From Caryophanales bacterium UBA2298 (GTDB lineage Bacteria; Bacillota_I; Bacilli_A; Izemoplasmatales; Hujiaoplasmataceae): DNA of 16,680 nucleotides. The translations under genes and the position numbers were made by a program. The notes beneath the pieces were generated by a model that was not told where the DNA came from, searched no databases, and was given only the letters and a program-made list of their open reading frames with translations. Below are positions 7,701 through 15,275 of the stretch, one piece after another (within the stretch, counting starts at the first letter, position 1; each line of letters begins with the position of its first letter). The DNA is taken from NCBI GenBank assembly GCA_002345425.1, contig DDWA01000048.1:13254-29933 (forward strand), written 5' to 3'.

Positions 7701-8697
7701 CATCACCTTTTAGATCGGTCAATTCATTGGTTTCTTGAAATTCAGATTGTGAGAAAATCACGAAAGCTTCTGATAAAACCATCAATTCATAACGGAAAGC
7801 TATGGTATTTTCATTATAATCAAATGATAATACGTTATCAAATAAATTGATATGCATTGGTACTAATACATCTTCATCAATGACTGATGGAACTTCAATT
7901 TTATTAGCTAGCATGACGAAGATATTGCTGTTGTATTCTGTAACCATTTGCTCCATGACCGCGATTGCTTCATCGAGATTTGGGTCAGTTGGCACGGGAT
8001 CGACATCAGATAGTAGCGAATAGTTAGCTGGATAGATATTATCCCTTGGCGCAAAGGTGAGATTTTCAGTTACACCATCTTGACTTAAGTTTGCTTCAGC
8101 TATCAAGACTGACATACTATCAACAATAGAGATCATACCACCCATGACTATCAAGGTAATAAATATTGCCATTAAACCATTTGCTGTACCAACCAGTGCG
8201 CCAAATCCTCGCATTTTATTAGCTCTTGATTTAGTTTTAAAGAAAATAATTCTAATAATAAAGCATATAATTTTATAAACTATAAGAATAACTGTAAAGT
8301 AAAGAATTGTCCAAACAATCTTCAAAGCAAATAACATTACGCCCATTGCTAGTTCTAAAAATTCCCCTGACATTTGCGATAAATCTACTTCTTCGCCTAT
8401 TAAAACTTGAAGTATATTTTCATAACCTACTGCAAATGAGGTGAAATTTGCTAAACTTGGATCAACATTGCTGCCAAGAATATTTCCTAAAAATGAGAAG
8501 TTAGCATTCCAGAGAATATTAACCGCCATATTTAAAGTTAAAAAGAAAACTATATAGAAAATTGCCATAGTAATAAATGTAAAGAGCGATTTTTTAAAAC
8601 CTTTTAAAAATCCAGCAAGGACTGCTATACCTAAAATGATGTAAAAAATCAAATTAAGTGATAACAAAATCCCGAAATCAAATGCTAAAAAATACAT
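4732..8697 (-). CDS. Giant CvpA-like membrane protein with extracellular repeats
   Basis: A 1321-residue protein of unknown function. The N-terminus resembles the CvpA (colicin V production) family: four membrane segments at about 12-30, 40-60, 118-150 and 168-192, with basic loops LKGFKKS (31-37) and KTKSRANK (154-161). By the positive-inside rule these loops are cytoplasmic, placing the N-terminus and residues 193-1321 outside. CvpA proteins are normally about 160-230 residues, so a tail of roughly 1130 residues is exceptional. The tail is acidic and carries about twelve degenerate repeats marked by S-x-x-h-x-A-T-h-S-D (h = hydrophobic). No catalytic motif, LPxTG or cell-wall anchor is visible; the membrane helices are the anchor. 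The ATG is preceded by GAAGGGAAGTGAAG, a rather distant binding site. Three TATAAT hexamers lie upstream. A scaffold, adhesin or envelope-stress role is possible but unproven. Confidence 0.85.
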   Translation of the reverse strand: MYFLAFDFGILLSLNLIFYIILGIAVLAGFLKGFKKSLFTFITMAIFYIVFFLTLNMAVNILWNANFSFLGNILGSNVDPSLANFTSFAVGYENILQVLIGEEVDLSQMSGEFLELAMGVMLFALKIVWTILYFTVILIVYKIICFIIRIIFFKTKSRANKMRGFGALVGTANGLMAIFITLIVMGGMISIVDSMSVLIAEANLSQDGVTENLTFAPRDNIYPANYSLLSDVDPVPTDPNLDEAIAVMEQMVTEYNSNIFVMLANKIEVPSVIDEDVLVPMHINLFDNVLSFDYNENTIAFRYELMVLSEAFVIFSQSEFQETNELTDLKGDEIRDIFQVISNSKLVVSAVPLAIEYAAQRYDEELPIDVETLYDGSIDFEEELATIGRIGGALFDILNGAGFIGGEGSVEQIEVTGETVRELFNDISGSEVILLITETLLLPMLENPEGEDALVITVPDDLDLEAEFLALGEIFAEIIEADISFEDLMNDDITVTLAAVSNIDLTILLDSQLVSEALISILSDTSETAALSMFIIPADVVWRDDGVLEGELRKILDAFNTLLDISDTLDFENLDISFITDMETDQIVTFFDSYVIRATISDLFTEMDFGDMPLVFPDVIYDENGYFTKDELVATIESVKLIIDTSGLEPTFDPIKVLELTETDIDTFFASNIIYATVGNYFNTLETSDFIIPDSVNTTILVEGLSESVITKLELKNMFKALNVLQLTDFSGVGFDATFIDRLENSALDDLDSAKVTILLDSEIIHATISDVIINLDTSVGGALKVPTSDDLSNQIITTVGSISYVDKTEIYDVFRALYHLNITDFNLIDLDDTSLLKNNFTVLMNSAIIHATVSDTIINIGPTVIVPEKDVDNLDILTVVGTTTYIKKIELQALVDGLDLLGVTDPNTFTSFDFANLNDDAKRTQLLESAILHATISDQLFDLGSSLLFIPEQDEAGNDLIVETGVVAVEYVVKDEIKAILATMIAMGYTDVNDLDLEINAQTFIDNMDLALESASMQATVSNMILTSATTSLVIPDQDLSSQDLRIVYTDVTYIEKTELENFFIAIDLFAIPNLDFDSFSVGPTEIQAVDKNIFFNSFIMQATVSDYFLDVAGDETAAVGTTSLLVPTTEKTAILVNSVPSNVIHKIELINMLNGFSTLGLTDYNDAFNSSTITNLTSTQIDEILLSNSLHVTIDNMLRGNAAISDSIPTLAEDVTTYTITITIKSAVKNFILATQQFTGADFTSISFNVTSVTSLTPAQRDIVLDSMIVRNILTDELETMMLADPDPYWPANSDYMNSDPLTFLTEAGINNVFTNYGM
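4858..7668 (-). repeat. Twelve degenerate 80-90 residue protein repeats
   Basis: Within the giant protein, the anchor S-x-x-h-x-A-T-h-S-D (h = hydrophobic) recurs with its Ser at residues 344, 430, 511, 593, 671, 762, 847, 930, 1015, 1099, 1189 and 1269. Spacing is 78-91 residues (about 250 bp). Clear examples are HATISD (766-771), HATVSD (851-856), HATISD (934-939) and QATVSD (1103-1108). Each anchor is followed by an IP or VP turn, then V-x-Y-h-x-K-x-E-h, then L-G-h-T-D. Units from 593 to 1110 are most alike; the first three and last two are worn. The DNA itself is too diverged for simple recombination repeats. Confidence 0.85.
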
Positions 8698-8926
8698 TTA
8701 CTTCACTTCCCTTCATGTATATTATAAGTTAATTATACTATAGTATTATAAAATTAAGTAATTTGAAGCTATCATATTACAAAAAATAATATAAAAACAC
8801 AATAATCTACACTAAAAATTCTTACATATAACTTCATTTTTTACACTTTGATAATCATATTTATACTCAAAATGCTGTTTAAAATCTTTAAAATATTATA
8901 TAATATATACAGTTTAAAGAAACTGG
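8698..8926. promoter_or_regulatory. AT-rich divergent promoter region
   Basis: This gap separates the divergent repeat-protein and protease genes. On the minus side, TATAAT occurs three times (8721-8726, 8732-8737, 8745-8750) without a clear -35. On the plus side TATAAT lies at 8899-8904, inside the palindrome ATATTATATAATAT, with only a weak TGTTTA upstream. I see no operator, riboswitch or small gene in the remainder. Confidence 0.45.
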
Positions 8927-8935
8927 GTGATGACT

Positions 8936-9796
8936 ATGAAAAAATTTATTGCTTTTATATCGATTTTAATCGTTATGTTTTTTTTGGTTAGTTGCGATTA
9001 TTTCGTCTTACCAGTAGTAACTACCAGCGAAAGAACTACAGTTCTGCCGACAAAGATAAATGGTACAATTACTTTTGAAGACAGCGAATACCAAGAATTA
9101 GCGATTTATCACTCCGATACTTATGATTTAGTTGATATAGATGCTTATAACGATATTTTATTAGAAACCAAAGATCATATTAGACATGCAAATATCTTAG
9201 TTAATATGGTGCTTTATTCTCAGAGTTTACCATGGTCGACTGAAACAAATAGAAATGTTATTAGTAGCGGTTCTGGGGTAATTTTTCTAGCTGATGATGA
9301 ATATTATTATGCGTTGACTAACTATCATGTTATCGATCAAGAAGAATTGACATTGGTTTTAGAAATAAAAGCTTTTGGCGATACTGAGTTTGTTTCAGCT
9401 GAAATAGTAACTTTCGATGAAAACATAGATTTGGCTGTCATTAAATTTGCCATTGGCGAAAGAACCGATATAACAATTATTGACATTTATGAAAGACTTT
9501 ATTATCAGTTTAATCCTGGAGAAATTGTTTTAGCAGTTGGAAATCCAAGTTCTGTAACAAACAACGTAACTTTTGGAGAATTCAAAACAATGGAAACACT
9601 TAATGATGTCAATTATAAAGTGATTTATCATGACGCTTCAATTTCTAATGGGTCGAGTGGTGGTGCTTTAGTAGATATTGACGGTAATCTTTTGGGTATT
9701 AATACATGGGGTTTGGAAGATTCTGATGAATATTCCTTTGCTATACCTAATTATATTGTATATATTTTTCTAATAAATAATGGAATACTAGATTAA
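8936..9796 (+). CDS. HtrA-like trypsin-fold serine protease lipoprotein, no PDZ domain
   Basis: A predicted lipid-anchored protease on the outer face of the membrane. Counting from the chosen ATG, residues 1-20 form a lipoprotein signal ending in FLVSC, with Cys20 lipidated, followed by a short Thr-rich stretch. The S1C (DegP/HtrA) core carries the triad His131 in TNYHVI, Asp165 in NIDLAVIKF and Ser241 in NGSSGGAL, plus SGSGVIF (111-117) and AVGNP (200-204) typical of the family. At 286 residues it ends right after the protease domain, so the usual PDZ domains are absent. GTG at 8927 and ATG at 8930 are in frame upstream, but the SD-like GGGTGA at 8925-8930 overlaps both and sits five bases before the ATG at 8936. 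It diverges from the giant repeat-protein gene and converges with the galactosidase operon. Target proteins are unknown. Confidence 0.88.
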   Translation: MKKFIAFISILIVMFFLVSCDYFVLPVVTTSERTTVLPTKINGTITFEDSEYQELAIYHSDTYDLVDIDAYNDILLETKDHIRHANILVNMVLYSQSLPWSTETNRNVISSGSGVIFLADDEYYYALTNYHVIDQEELTLVLEIKAFGDTEFVSAEIVTFDENIDLAVIKFAIGERTDITIIDIYERLYYQFNPGEIVLAVGNPSSVTNNVTFGEFKTMETLNDVNYKVIYHDASISNGSSGGALVDIDGNLLGINTWGLEDSDEYSFAIPNYIVYIFLINNGILD

Positions 9797-9816
9797 AATT
9801 CTAGGATTCCTTTTTT
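9782..9816 (+). terminator. Terminator built into two overlapping convergent gene ends
   Basis: GGAAT-A-CTAG (9782-9791) pairs with CTAG-G-ATTCC (9801-9810) around nine bases, followed by six T. The stem covers the last codons of the protease gene and of the GH2 gene, whose stop codons overlap at 9793-9796. On the minus strand the tail is only ATTATTTATT, so termination of the operon there may be weaker. Confidence 0.8.
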
Positions 9817-12204
9817 GATATTAAAAGTGATGTCTTGTGAAGGATATTGATTAAAACTAAATTTTACTTTTGCCTCTTGATTAGATTTTTTAGTTTTTAA
9901 ATAAACACCAATACTACCAGCAATTAAAGAGATGTTTTTAGGACCTACGACTTCTAAAGAATCATCGGTTTCTACACCAATAACTTCATTAGCGTAATCT
10001 AGCACATTTTCGAATTGATCGACTAATTTGATAACAACTCGGACCATATCATAGGTTAAGCCGTGCAATAAAGCAGTTTTATCAGGTTCGATTATGATTC
10101 TTGATTCAGTCATATGGCCTTTAAATACTGTTTTTACTAATTGATCATCTATAAAACCTTCAATTCTAAAAACAGTTGGTTTTAATTCTTGGTTAGATAG
10201 ATATTTTCCAAATAAATTGACAGCATCATTAAAGTTGATAATTTTTCGCATCATGAGGTTCGCGACTTTTAGCTTATCTTTAAACGGCATATTTGTGCCG
10301 TTTTTTTGATATCTTAAAAGCACACTTTTGATTCTTTCAGCATCTTTTTCTTTGAAGTCTTCATATTCTTTTAAAGATTCGCCAATCAAATCATTGATAA
10401 TAACTGGGGCATGAGGAAGATAATCATAATTATCAGTGTCGGCGTAGTAAGTATCTATGTATTGGTCATTGCGATATACTTTAATATAATCACAATTTGT
10501 ATATACTATAATTTCAGGTAATTTCAGTTCATCATAATCACCAGCTATCATATTACTAGCAACAAATAAAACAACTTCTTTCTCTGGATCAATTTGTGAT
10601 TTATAAGGATAAGCTGCATATTTTTCAATGCGATGCATATCTAAAACTCCGTGATGACAGATGTGATCATTGGAGCCAAATTGAAAATGAGTATTATAAT
10701 CTGCTAAACACCATCCAATAGCACCAGAGATGTTATCGTAATAGTGATTATATTCAATAACATTTAAATGACGTAAAGAATGTTCAATTCTTCGGTTTTC
10801 TGAATCAAATTTTTTTGTCGGAAAAACATGGCCATTATATTCGGTTACTAGATAAGGAGACCTGGTTTTAGTAACCTTTTTTGGTGATTCTAAGCCATCA
10901 TTTTCACCTGTATGTGAGAAATCATTATAGGTATAAACGTCTTCAAGAAGATTGCTGTTTTTAAAGTTTCTTACGCCACCGGTCTGTCTAGTTGAATCTA
11001 TACTTTTAGCGAGTTCGTTTGTTTTTTGATATAATTCATCGTCATCTTTAGATTCGTTGATTCTTGTCCCCCACAAGCAAATAGATGGATGGTTAAAATG
11101 ATGATTTATCATTACCGCTAAATTACGCAATGTCAAATCTTTAAAGTTTTCATCACCAATATAATTCCATCCAGGAATTTCTTCAAAAACCAATAAACCG
11201 ATTTCATCACATCGATTGATGAAATGATCGCTTTGCATGTAATGAGAAGTTCTAACTATATTACAACCGAGATTTTTTAAGATATCGGCATCCATTTCTT
11301 GCATCGACTTTGGAGCTGCATAACCGACATATGGATAAGATTGGTGACGATTCAATCCCATTAATTTAATTTTCGTGTTATTAATTAAAAAGCCGTTATC
11401 GGTAAACATAACAGTTCGAAAGCCAAATCTTTCAGTTACACTATCTAATTCAACTTCTTTTTCGAAAATACTAACCTTTATATTATATAGTTTAGGATTA
11501 TCAATATTCCATCTGGTTATATCTTCTACTTTATCTGTATATGTACCCTCATGAATTAATTCGTCTTTGAATATTCGTTCTTGAATTAGAATATCTTGAT
11601 CGTAAATCTCTGTTTTTACAACTAAGATTTTAGTGTCATCATTTACTTTAACATTGATATTTAACAACATTTCTGATTGATTTAAAACATTTATTTCATC
11701 TGAGAAAAAATGTAGTTTTTCGATATGAATTTTTGGTTTCTCAACCAAAAAAACCTCTCTATAAATTCCACTGTAAGGTAAGTAGTCAACTAAATTACCA
11801 AATGGAGGAATATCATTAATTTCATTTCCATCAACGACAATTTTTAAACTGTTTTTACCGCCCTTAACAAAATCATTGATTCTGATACTGAAAGGAGTAT
11901 ATCCACCTTTATGCTCAAAGATTTCTTGGTTATTACAGTAAACGATTGTTTTTGTCATGATACCCATGAATTGAAGATAGAGATGATTAATTAAGGATGA
12001 TTCTTCTATTTCAATTTCTTTAAAGTAAGTACCGATAAATTGTGTCTCTTTTTCATTGAAATAACTGTAGGGAAGTTCTTTCATGGTATGAGGAATATCT
12101 ACTTGTAATAAATTGTTGAAATCAAAATCACTTTTGAGATATTCTTCCTTATAATCTGGAGTAAAATACCAATTAAAGTTTAAACTTTTAGTTTTTCTTT
12201 TCAT
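9793..12204 (-). CDS. GH2 family glycoside hydrolase, probably beta-galactosidase
   Basis: A cytoplasmic retaining glycosidase (no signal peptide), likely releasing galactose from beta-galactosides. The 803 residues hold an N-terminal sugar-binding jelly roll (about 1-155), an immunoglobulin-like domain (about 160-265), a TIM barrel (about 266-540) and a C-terminal beta region. NRHQSYPYVG (285-294) and TSHY (319-322) are family marks. WGTRINES (378-385) carries the acid/base Glu384, and VTEYNGHVFPTK (453-464) carries the probable nucleophile Glu455. The GHVFPTK form is that of Firmicutes-type GH2 enzymes near beta-galactosidase rather than the E. coli LacZ form; beta-glucuronidase looks unlikely. 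The ATG lies 17 bases inside the alpha-galactosidase gene with GTGAGGTAG before it, so translation is probably coupled. Last gene of the operon. Confidence 0.9.
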   Translation of the reverse strand: MKRKTKSLNFNWYFTPDYKEEYLKSDFDFNNLLQVDIPHTMKELPYSYFNEKETQFIGTYFKEIEIEESSLINHLYLQFMGIMTKTIVYCNNQEIFEHKGGYTPFSIRINDFVKGGKNSLKIVVDGNEINDIPPFGNLVDYLPYSGIYREVFLVEKPKIHIEKLHFFSDEINVLNQSEMLLNINVKVNDDTKILVVKTEIYDQDILIQERIFKDELIHEGTYTDKVEDITRWNIDNPKLYNIKVSIFEKEVELDSVTERFGFRTVMFTDNGFLINNTKIKLMGLNRHQSYPYVGYAAPKSMQEMDADILKNLGCNIVRTSHYMQSDHFINRCDEIGLLVFEEIPGWNYIGDENFKDLTLRNLAVMINHHFNHPSICLWGTRINESKDDDELYQKTNELAKSIDSTRQTGGVRNFKNSNLLEDVYTYNDFSHTGENDGLESPKKVTKTRSPYLVTEYNGHVFPTKKFDSENRRIEHSLRHLNVIEYNHYYDNISGAIGWCLADYNTHFQFGSNDHICHHGVLDMHRIEKYAAYPYKSQIDPEKEVVLFVASNMIAGDYDELKLPEIIVYTNCDYIKVYRNDQYIDTYYADTDNYDYLPHAPVIINDLIGESLKEYEDFKEKDAERIKSVLLRYQKNGTNMPFKDKLKVANLMMRKIINFNDAVNLFGKYLSNQELKPTVFRIEGFIDDQLVKTVFKGHMTESRIIIEPDKTALLHGLTYDMVRVVIKLVDQFENVLDYANEVIGVETDDSLEVVGPKNISLIAGSIGVYLKTKKSNQEAKVKFSFNQYPSQDITFNIKKGILEF

Positions 12205-14551
12205 TTTCTACCTCACTTATATAATATAATCTAGAGCCAAAATCACCCATTAATCGAATTTTATCATTATACCCTGTACCTATAAATTTTTGTTTAGGAA
12301 TAAAACCATTCTCAACTAAAACATCACCATTAATGATTAAATCTTCATCTTCAGTTTTAAATAAATATCTATTTTTTAATAAATGAAATAATAATCCTTT
12401 TGCATTCAATTTAATAGGAAGAGCATGTTTAACTAGATAACCGAAAGTTTCGAGATTAAAATATTGATCTCGCTTGATTATTCGGTAAGTTTTATTTTTA
12501 TCAAGCATTGGCAAGGATATTTTTTGGAATTCAGCATTGGGTTCTTGAAGAATTTGAAATAAGCCTAAAATCGCTTCTTTTTTATCATCTGAAGTTACCA
12601 TCAATTGCATTTCATTGGTTTCAAAAGGACTTTTCAGTCGGTATAAATCACCAAATTGTAAAAGCTTACGATGATTTTTATAAAAAGCAATTTGATTTTT
12701 AATAATCTTTGTTTCAAATTTAGTAAGTTGGGTAATGTCAAGTTCATATCCTAAAAGGCCAAATGCACTAATGTTAAAGCGTGTTTCTAAAGGAGTTTTA
12801 CGTAAAACTTGGGCTGATGGGCTGTCACTGACATGAGCACCCATAACTGATTGTTTATAACCGTAATAACTTCCATACTGGATTAAGAAACGAGAGTGAG
12901 CATCAGTATTATCTGAAGTCCATATTTGCGGCATATAGTATAACATACCTAAATCAAAACGATTTCCGCCGCTAGCACAAGATTCAAACAGAATGTTCGA
13001 GAATTTATTTGTCAGTCTATCTAAAAGATCATAAAGACCTAGATAATATAGATGCGATAACTTTCCTTGATTTTTGTTGTCTAAGTCACTTGAGTACACA
13101 TCGGAAAAGTTGCGGTTCATGTCCCATTTACAATAACTTATATTAGCTGACAGGAATAAGTCTGAAAGTATTTCTTCTAAATAATCTACTACTTCTTTTT
13201 TTCCTAGATTCAATATAAGTTGATTGCGGCCTAAACTTGGTTTTATATCAGGATGACTGATAATCCAATCTGGATGTTTTTGATATAGAACTGAGTCGTA
13301 ATTTATCATTTCCGGTTCCGCCCAAATCCCAAATTGCATCCCCAACTTATTGATTTTTTCTGAGAGGTTTTTTAAACCTAATGGTAATTTTTTCTTGTTT
13401 ACGTACCAATCTCCTAAAGACGAAGTATCATTATTCCTTTTTCCAAACCAACCATCATCTAGAACAAACAATTCGATTCCTAGATTTTGGGCTTTTTTAG
13501 CTAATTTCAGCAACTTTCTTTGAGTAAAGTCAAACATAGTTGCTTCCCAGTTATTAAACAAAACCGGACGCTCTTGATTTTTAAAGTCCGGTTTGATTAT
13601 ATGATTGTTGATTAATTCATGAAAATTAAGACTAAGTTTATTAAATCCTTGATCACTATAACTTAAAACAACTTCAGGAGTAATAAAAGTTTCCTTTTCT
13701 TTTAATAGCCAATAAAAGTCAAAGGAATTGATTCCCATCTGTACTCTGACAATTGAAAATGGATTTCTTTCAATATTGGCTTCATAACTACCACTATATA
13801 TTAATGAAAATCCATAACATTTACCAAAATCTTCTGTAGTTTTTTGATTGTGAATAACAATATAAGGATTATGATCGGCTGAAGATACACCTTTTTTAGA
13901 GTCGATTTTAATGATTCCAGGATTTATTTTTTGAGTGTTAATCTGTCTTTCTTTTATCCACGCACCATCGAATGTGGTTAAACAAAAATCTTCATTGTTT
14001 ATATCAAGGTTCATGCTTAATGCTTTTTCAATTGTTATTTCTGCTTTGCTTTTATTAGTAATTAGGGCTCGTCGTGAAATAACGTCTTCCTTAATAAACA
14101 AGGAATAGTACAAATCAATCTTAATTTTACATATCTTATCAATTAAAGTTATTACTAAGGTTTCAGTTAAATCATCTCTTGTTTCAGGCATTATAGAAAA
14201 TGATGGTTTACTAGTAAGTATTTGATGAGATTCATAATGAAAATCAGTTATTCGAGACCCATCAGAAAGACGGAAATGACACATCGGTTCGCGAAAATCG
14301 CCCTTACCAAAGGTAGGCATTTCCAAAAAAGCAGTGTTTAAATTAAATGTCTTGTCTTTTTCATCATATATGACTTGAGATCCAACTTCGATATCATTCT
14401 TAAGTATTAAGTTTTTATAATCTTGTTCGATTGATAGTTTTTTCCCATAGTATAAGGAGCCAAGATGACCACTTGGCAAAATATTGATGATATATGAGGT
14501 GTTTTCTGTTTGTAAATGAAATATTTTATCTTCTGCAAGATAATTAATCAT
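12188..14551 (-). CDS. GH36 alpha-galactosidase
   Basis: Hydrolyses terminal alpha-1,6-galactose from melibiose, raffinose and related sugars. No signal peptide, so cytoplasmic. From the chosen ATG (787 residues, normal for bacterial GH36) there is a beta-sandwich N-domain to about 325. The barrel carries NNWEAT (333-338), FVLDDGWFG (362-370), WAEPEMI (410-416), KWDMNR (475-480) with nucleophile Asp477, CASGGNR (525-531), and TSDNTDA (545-551) with acid/base Asp547. A GTG at 14563 is in frame four codons upstream, only about three bases from AAGG. The ATG at 14551 overlaps the permease stop and gives an N-terminus like known GH36 enzymes, so it is preferred, though its own binding site is weak and reinitiation is likely. 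It overlaps the GH2 gene downstream; together they suit mixed alpha/beta-galactoside breakdown. Confidence 0.94.
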   Translation of the reverse strand: MINYLAEDKIFHLQTENTSYIINILPSGHLGSLYYGKKLSIEQDYKNLILKNDIEVGSQVIYDEKDKTFNLNTAFLEMPTFGKGDFREPMCHFRLSDGSRITDFHYESHQILTSKPSFSIMPETRDDLTETLVITLIDKICKIKIDLYYSLFIKEDVISRRALITNKSKAEITIEKALSMNLDINNEDFCLTTFDGAWIKERQINTQKINPGIIKIDSKKGVSSADHNPYIVIHNQKTTEDFGKCYGFSLIYSGSYEANIERNPFSIVRVQMGINSFDFYWLLKEKETFITPEVVLSYSDQGFNKLSLNFHELINNHIIKPDFKNQERPVLFNNWEATMFDFTQRKLLKLAKKAQNLGIELFVLDDGWFGKRNNDTSSLGDWYVNKKKLPLGLKNLSEKINKLGMQFGIWAEPEMINYDSVLYQKHPDWIISHPDIKPSLGRNQLILNLGKKEVVDYLEEILSDLFLSANISYCKWDMNRNFSDVYSSDLDNKNQGKLSHLYYLGLYDLLDRLTNKFSNILFESCASGGNRFDLGMLYYMPQIWTSDNTDAHSRFLIQYGSYYGYKQSVMGAHVSDSPSAQVLRKTPLETRFNISAFGLLGYELDITQLTKFETKIIKNQIAFYKNHRKLLQFGDLYRLKSPFETNEMQLMVTSDDKKEAILGLFQILQEPNAEFQKISLPMLDKNKTYRIIKRDQYFNLETFGYLVKHALPIKLNAKGLLFHLLKNRYLFKTEDEDLIINGDVLVENGFIPKQKFIGTGYNDKIRLMGDFGSRLYYISEVENEKKN

Positions 14552-15275
14552 GTTTAATTTCACACACCTTATTTATATGATTTTGATAAAATGGTCTGAC
14601 TATAAACCAAATTAGAACTCCGGAAAAAACTACTTGTAAAATAACTGCTAATATGACAAATAGTTGATCAGAATAAAGATAACCAAAAATGATATTTTGC
14701 ATTAAGATTCCTGATAAATAAGCCGGAGAGAATATAAATAGGTATTGAATTGAGTCAGGAATATAATTCATTAGTGATATAAAAGGTAAGAATGAAAAGA
14801 GAATTATATAACCCACATACATTAATAACATTTTTACATGTGTTTTTGAAATTATCGTTATGACCAAACCAACTGTAACATGCATAATAAGGCCAAGTAA
14901 GTATGTTAACAAGAAAAGAATAACGCTAAAATTCATATTTAAAACCAGTAACATAATTAATAGATATAATATAAAAGGTATTAAATGTAAGGTTATTGCT
15001 GCCAGGATTTTAGCAATGATTACCTCATGAATTTTTGATTTGCATAATGATTTTGGTAATGGTGAATCTTCTTCTCTTTCGATAAAAAGAATAATTGAAT
15101 GCATTATAACAGGAAAAATGAAGACAGAGACAAAGATGAAGAGCAAAGGATCAATATCGCTAAAGAAACCCATAGCTAAAGCAAATAAGATGGCTATTAT
15201 GATTGTCATATGTAATATGCGATACTTGATAAAATTACCAAAGCTATCTATAAAAATTTTTTGTATATTTTTCAT
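14544..15275 (-). CDS. ABC-2 type transporter permease
   Basis: A 243-residue integral membrane protein with about six helices (roughly 19-38, 43-65, 86-111, 117-142, 148-168, 205-226). The charged segment EREEDSPLPKSLCKSK (66-81) between helices two and three is typical of ABC-2 permeases, the group that exports drugs, lipids or peptides. It belongs to the half-transporter type that needs a separate ATPase, and no intact ATPase gene is present in the window. The upstream regulator gene ends in an ABC-ATPase-like but catalytically dead segment. The start overlaps that gene by ATGA (15272-15275) with GAGGA six bases before it. ABC-2 permeases are not known sugar importers, so it is unlikely to feed the galactosidases next door directly. 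The cargo is unknown. Confidence 0.8.
   Translation of the reverse strand: MKNIQKIFIDSFGNFIKYRILHMTIIIAILFALAMGFFSDIDPLLFIFVSVFIFPVIMHSIILFIEREEDSPLPKSLCKSKIHEVIIAKILAAITLHLIPFILYLLIMLLVLNMNFSVILFLLTYLLGLIMHVTVGLVITIISKTHVKMLLMYVGYIILFSFLPFISLMNYIPDSIQYLFIFSPAYLSGILMQNIIFGYLYSDQLFVILAVILQVVFSGVLIWFIVRPFYQNHINKVCEIKHD

Noticed and set aside
8893..8906. Palindrome ATATTATATAATAT as an operator
   Set aside because: It is pure AT in a very AT-rich spacer and contains the -10 hexamer, so the symmetry is likely chance.
15272..15275. TGA read as tryptophan (Mycoplasma code)
   Set aside because: All recognisable proteins are full length with TGG for conserved tryptophans, and this TGA works as a normal stop in an ATGA overlap; reading through it meets TAG within a few codons.
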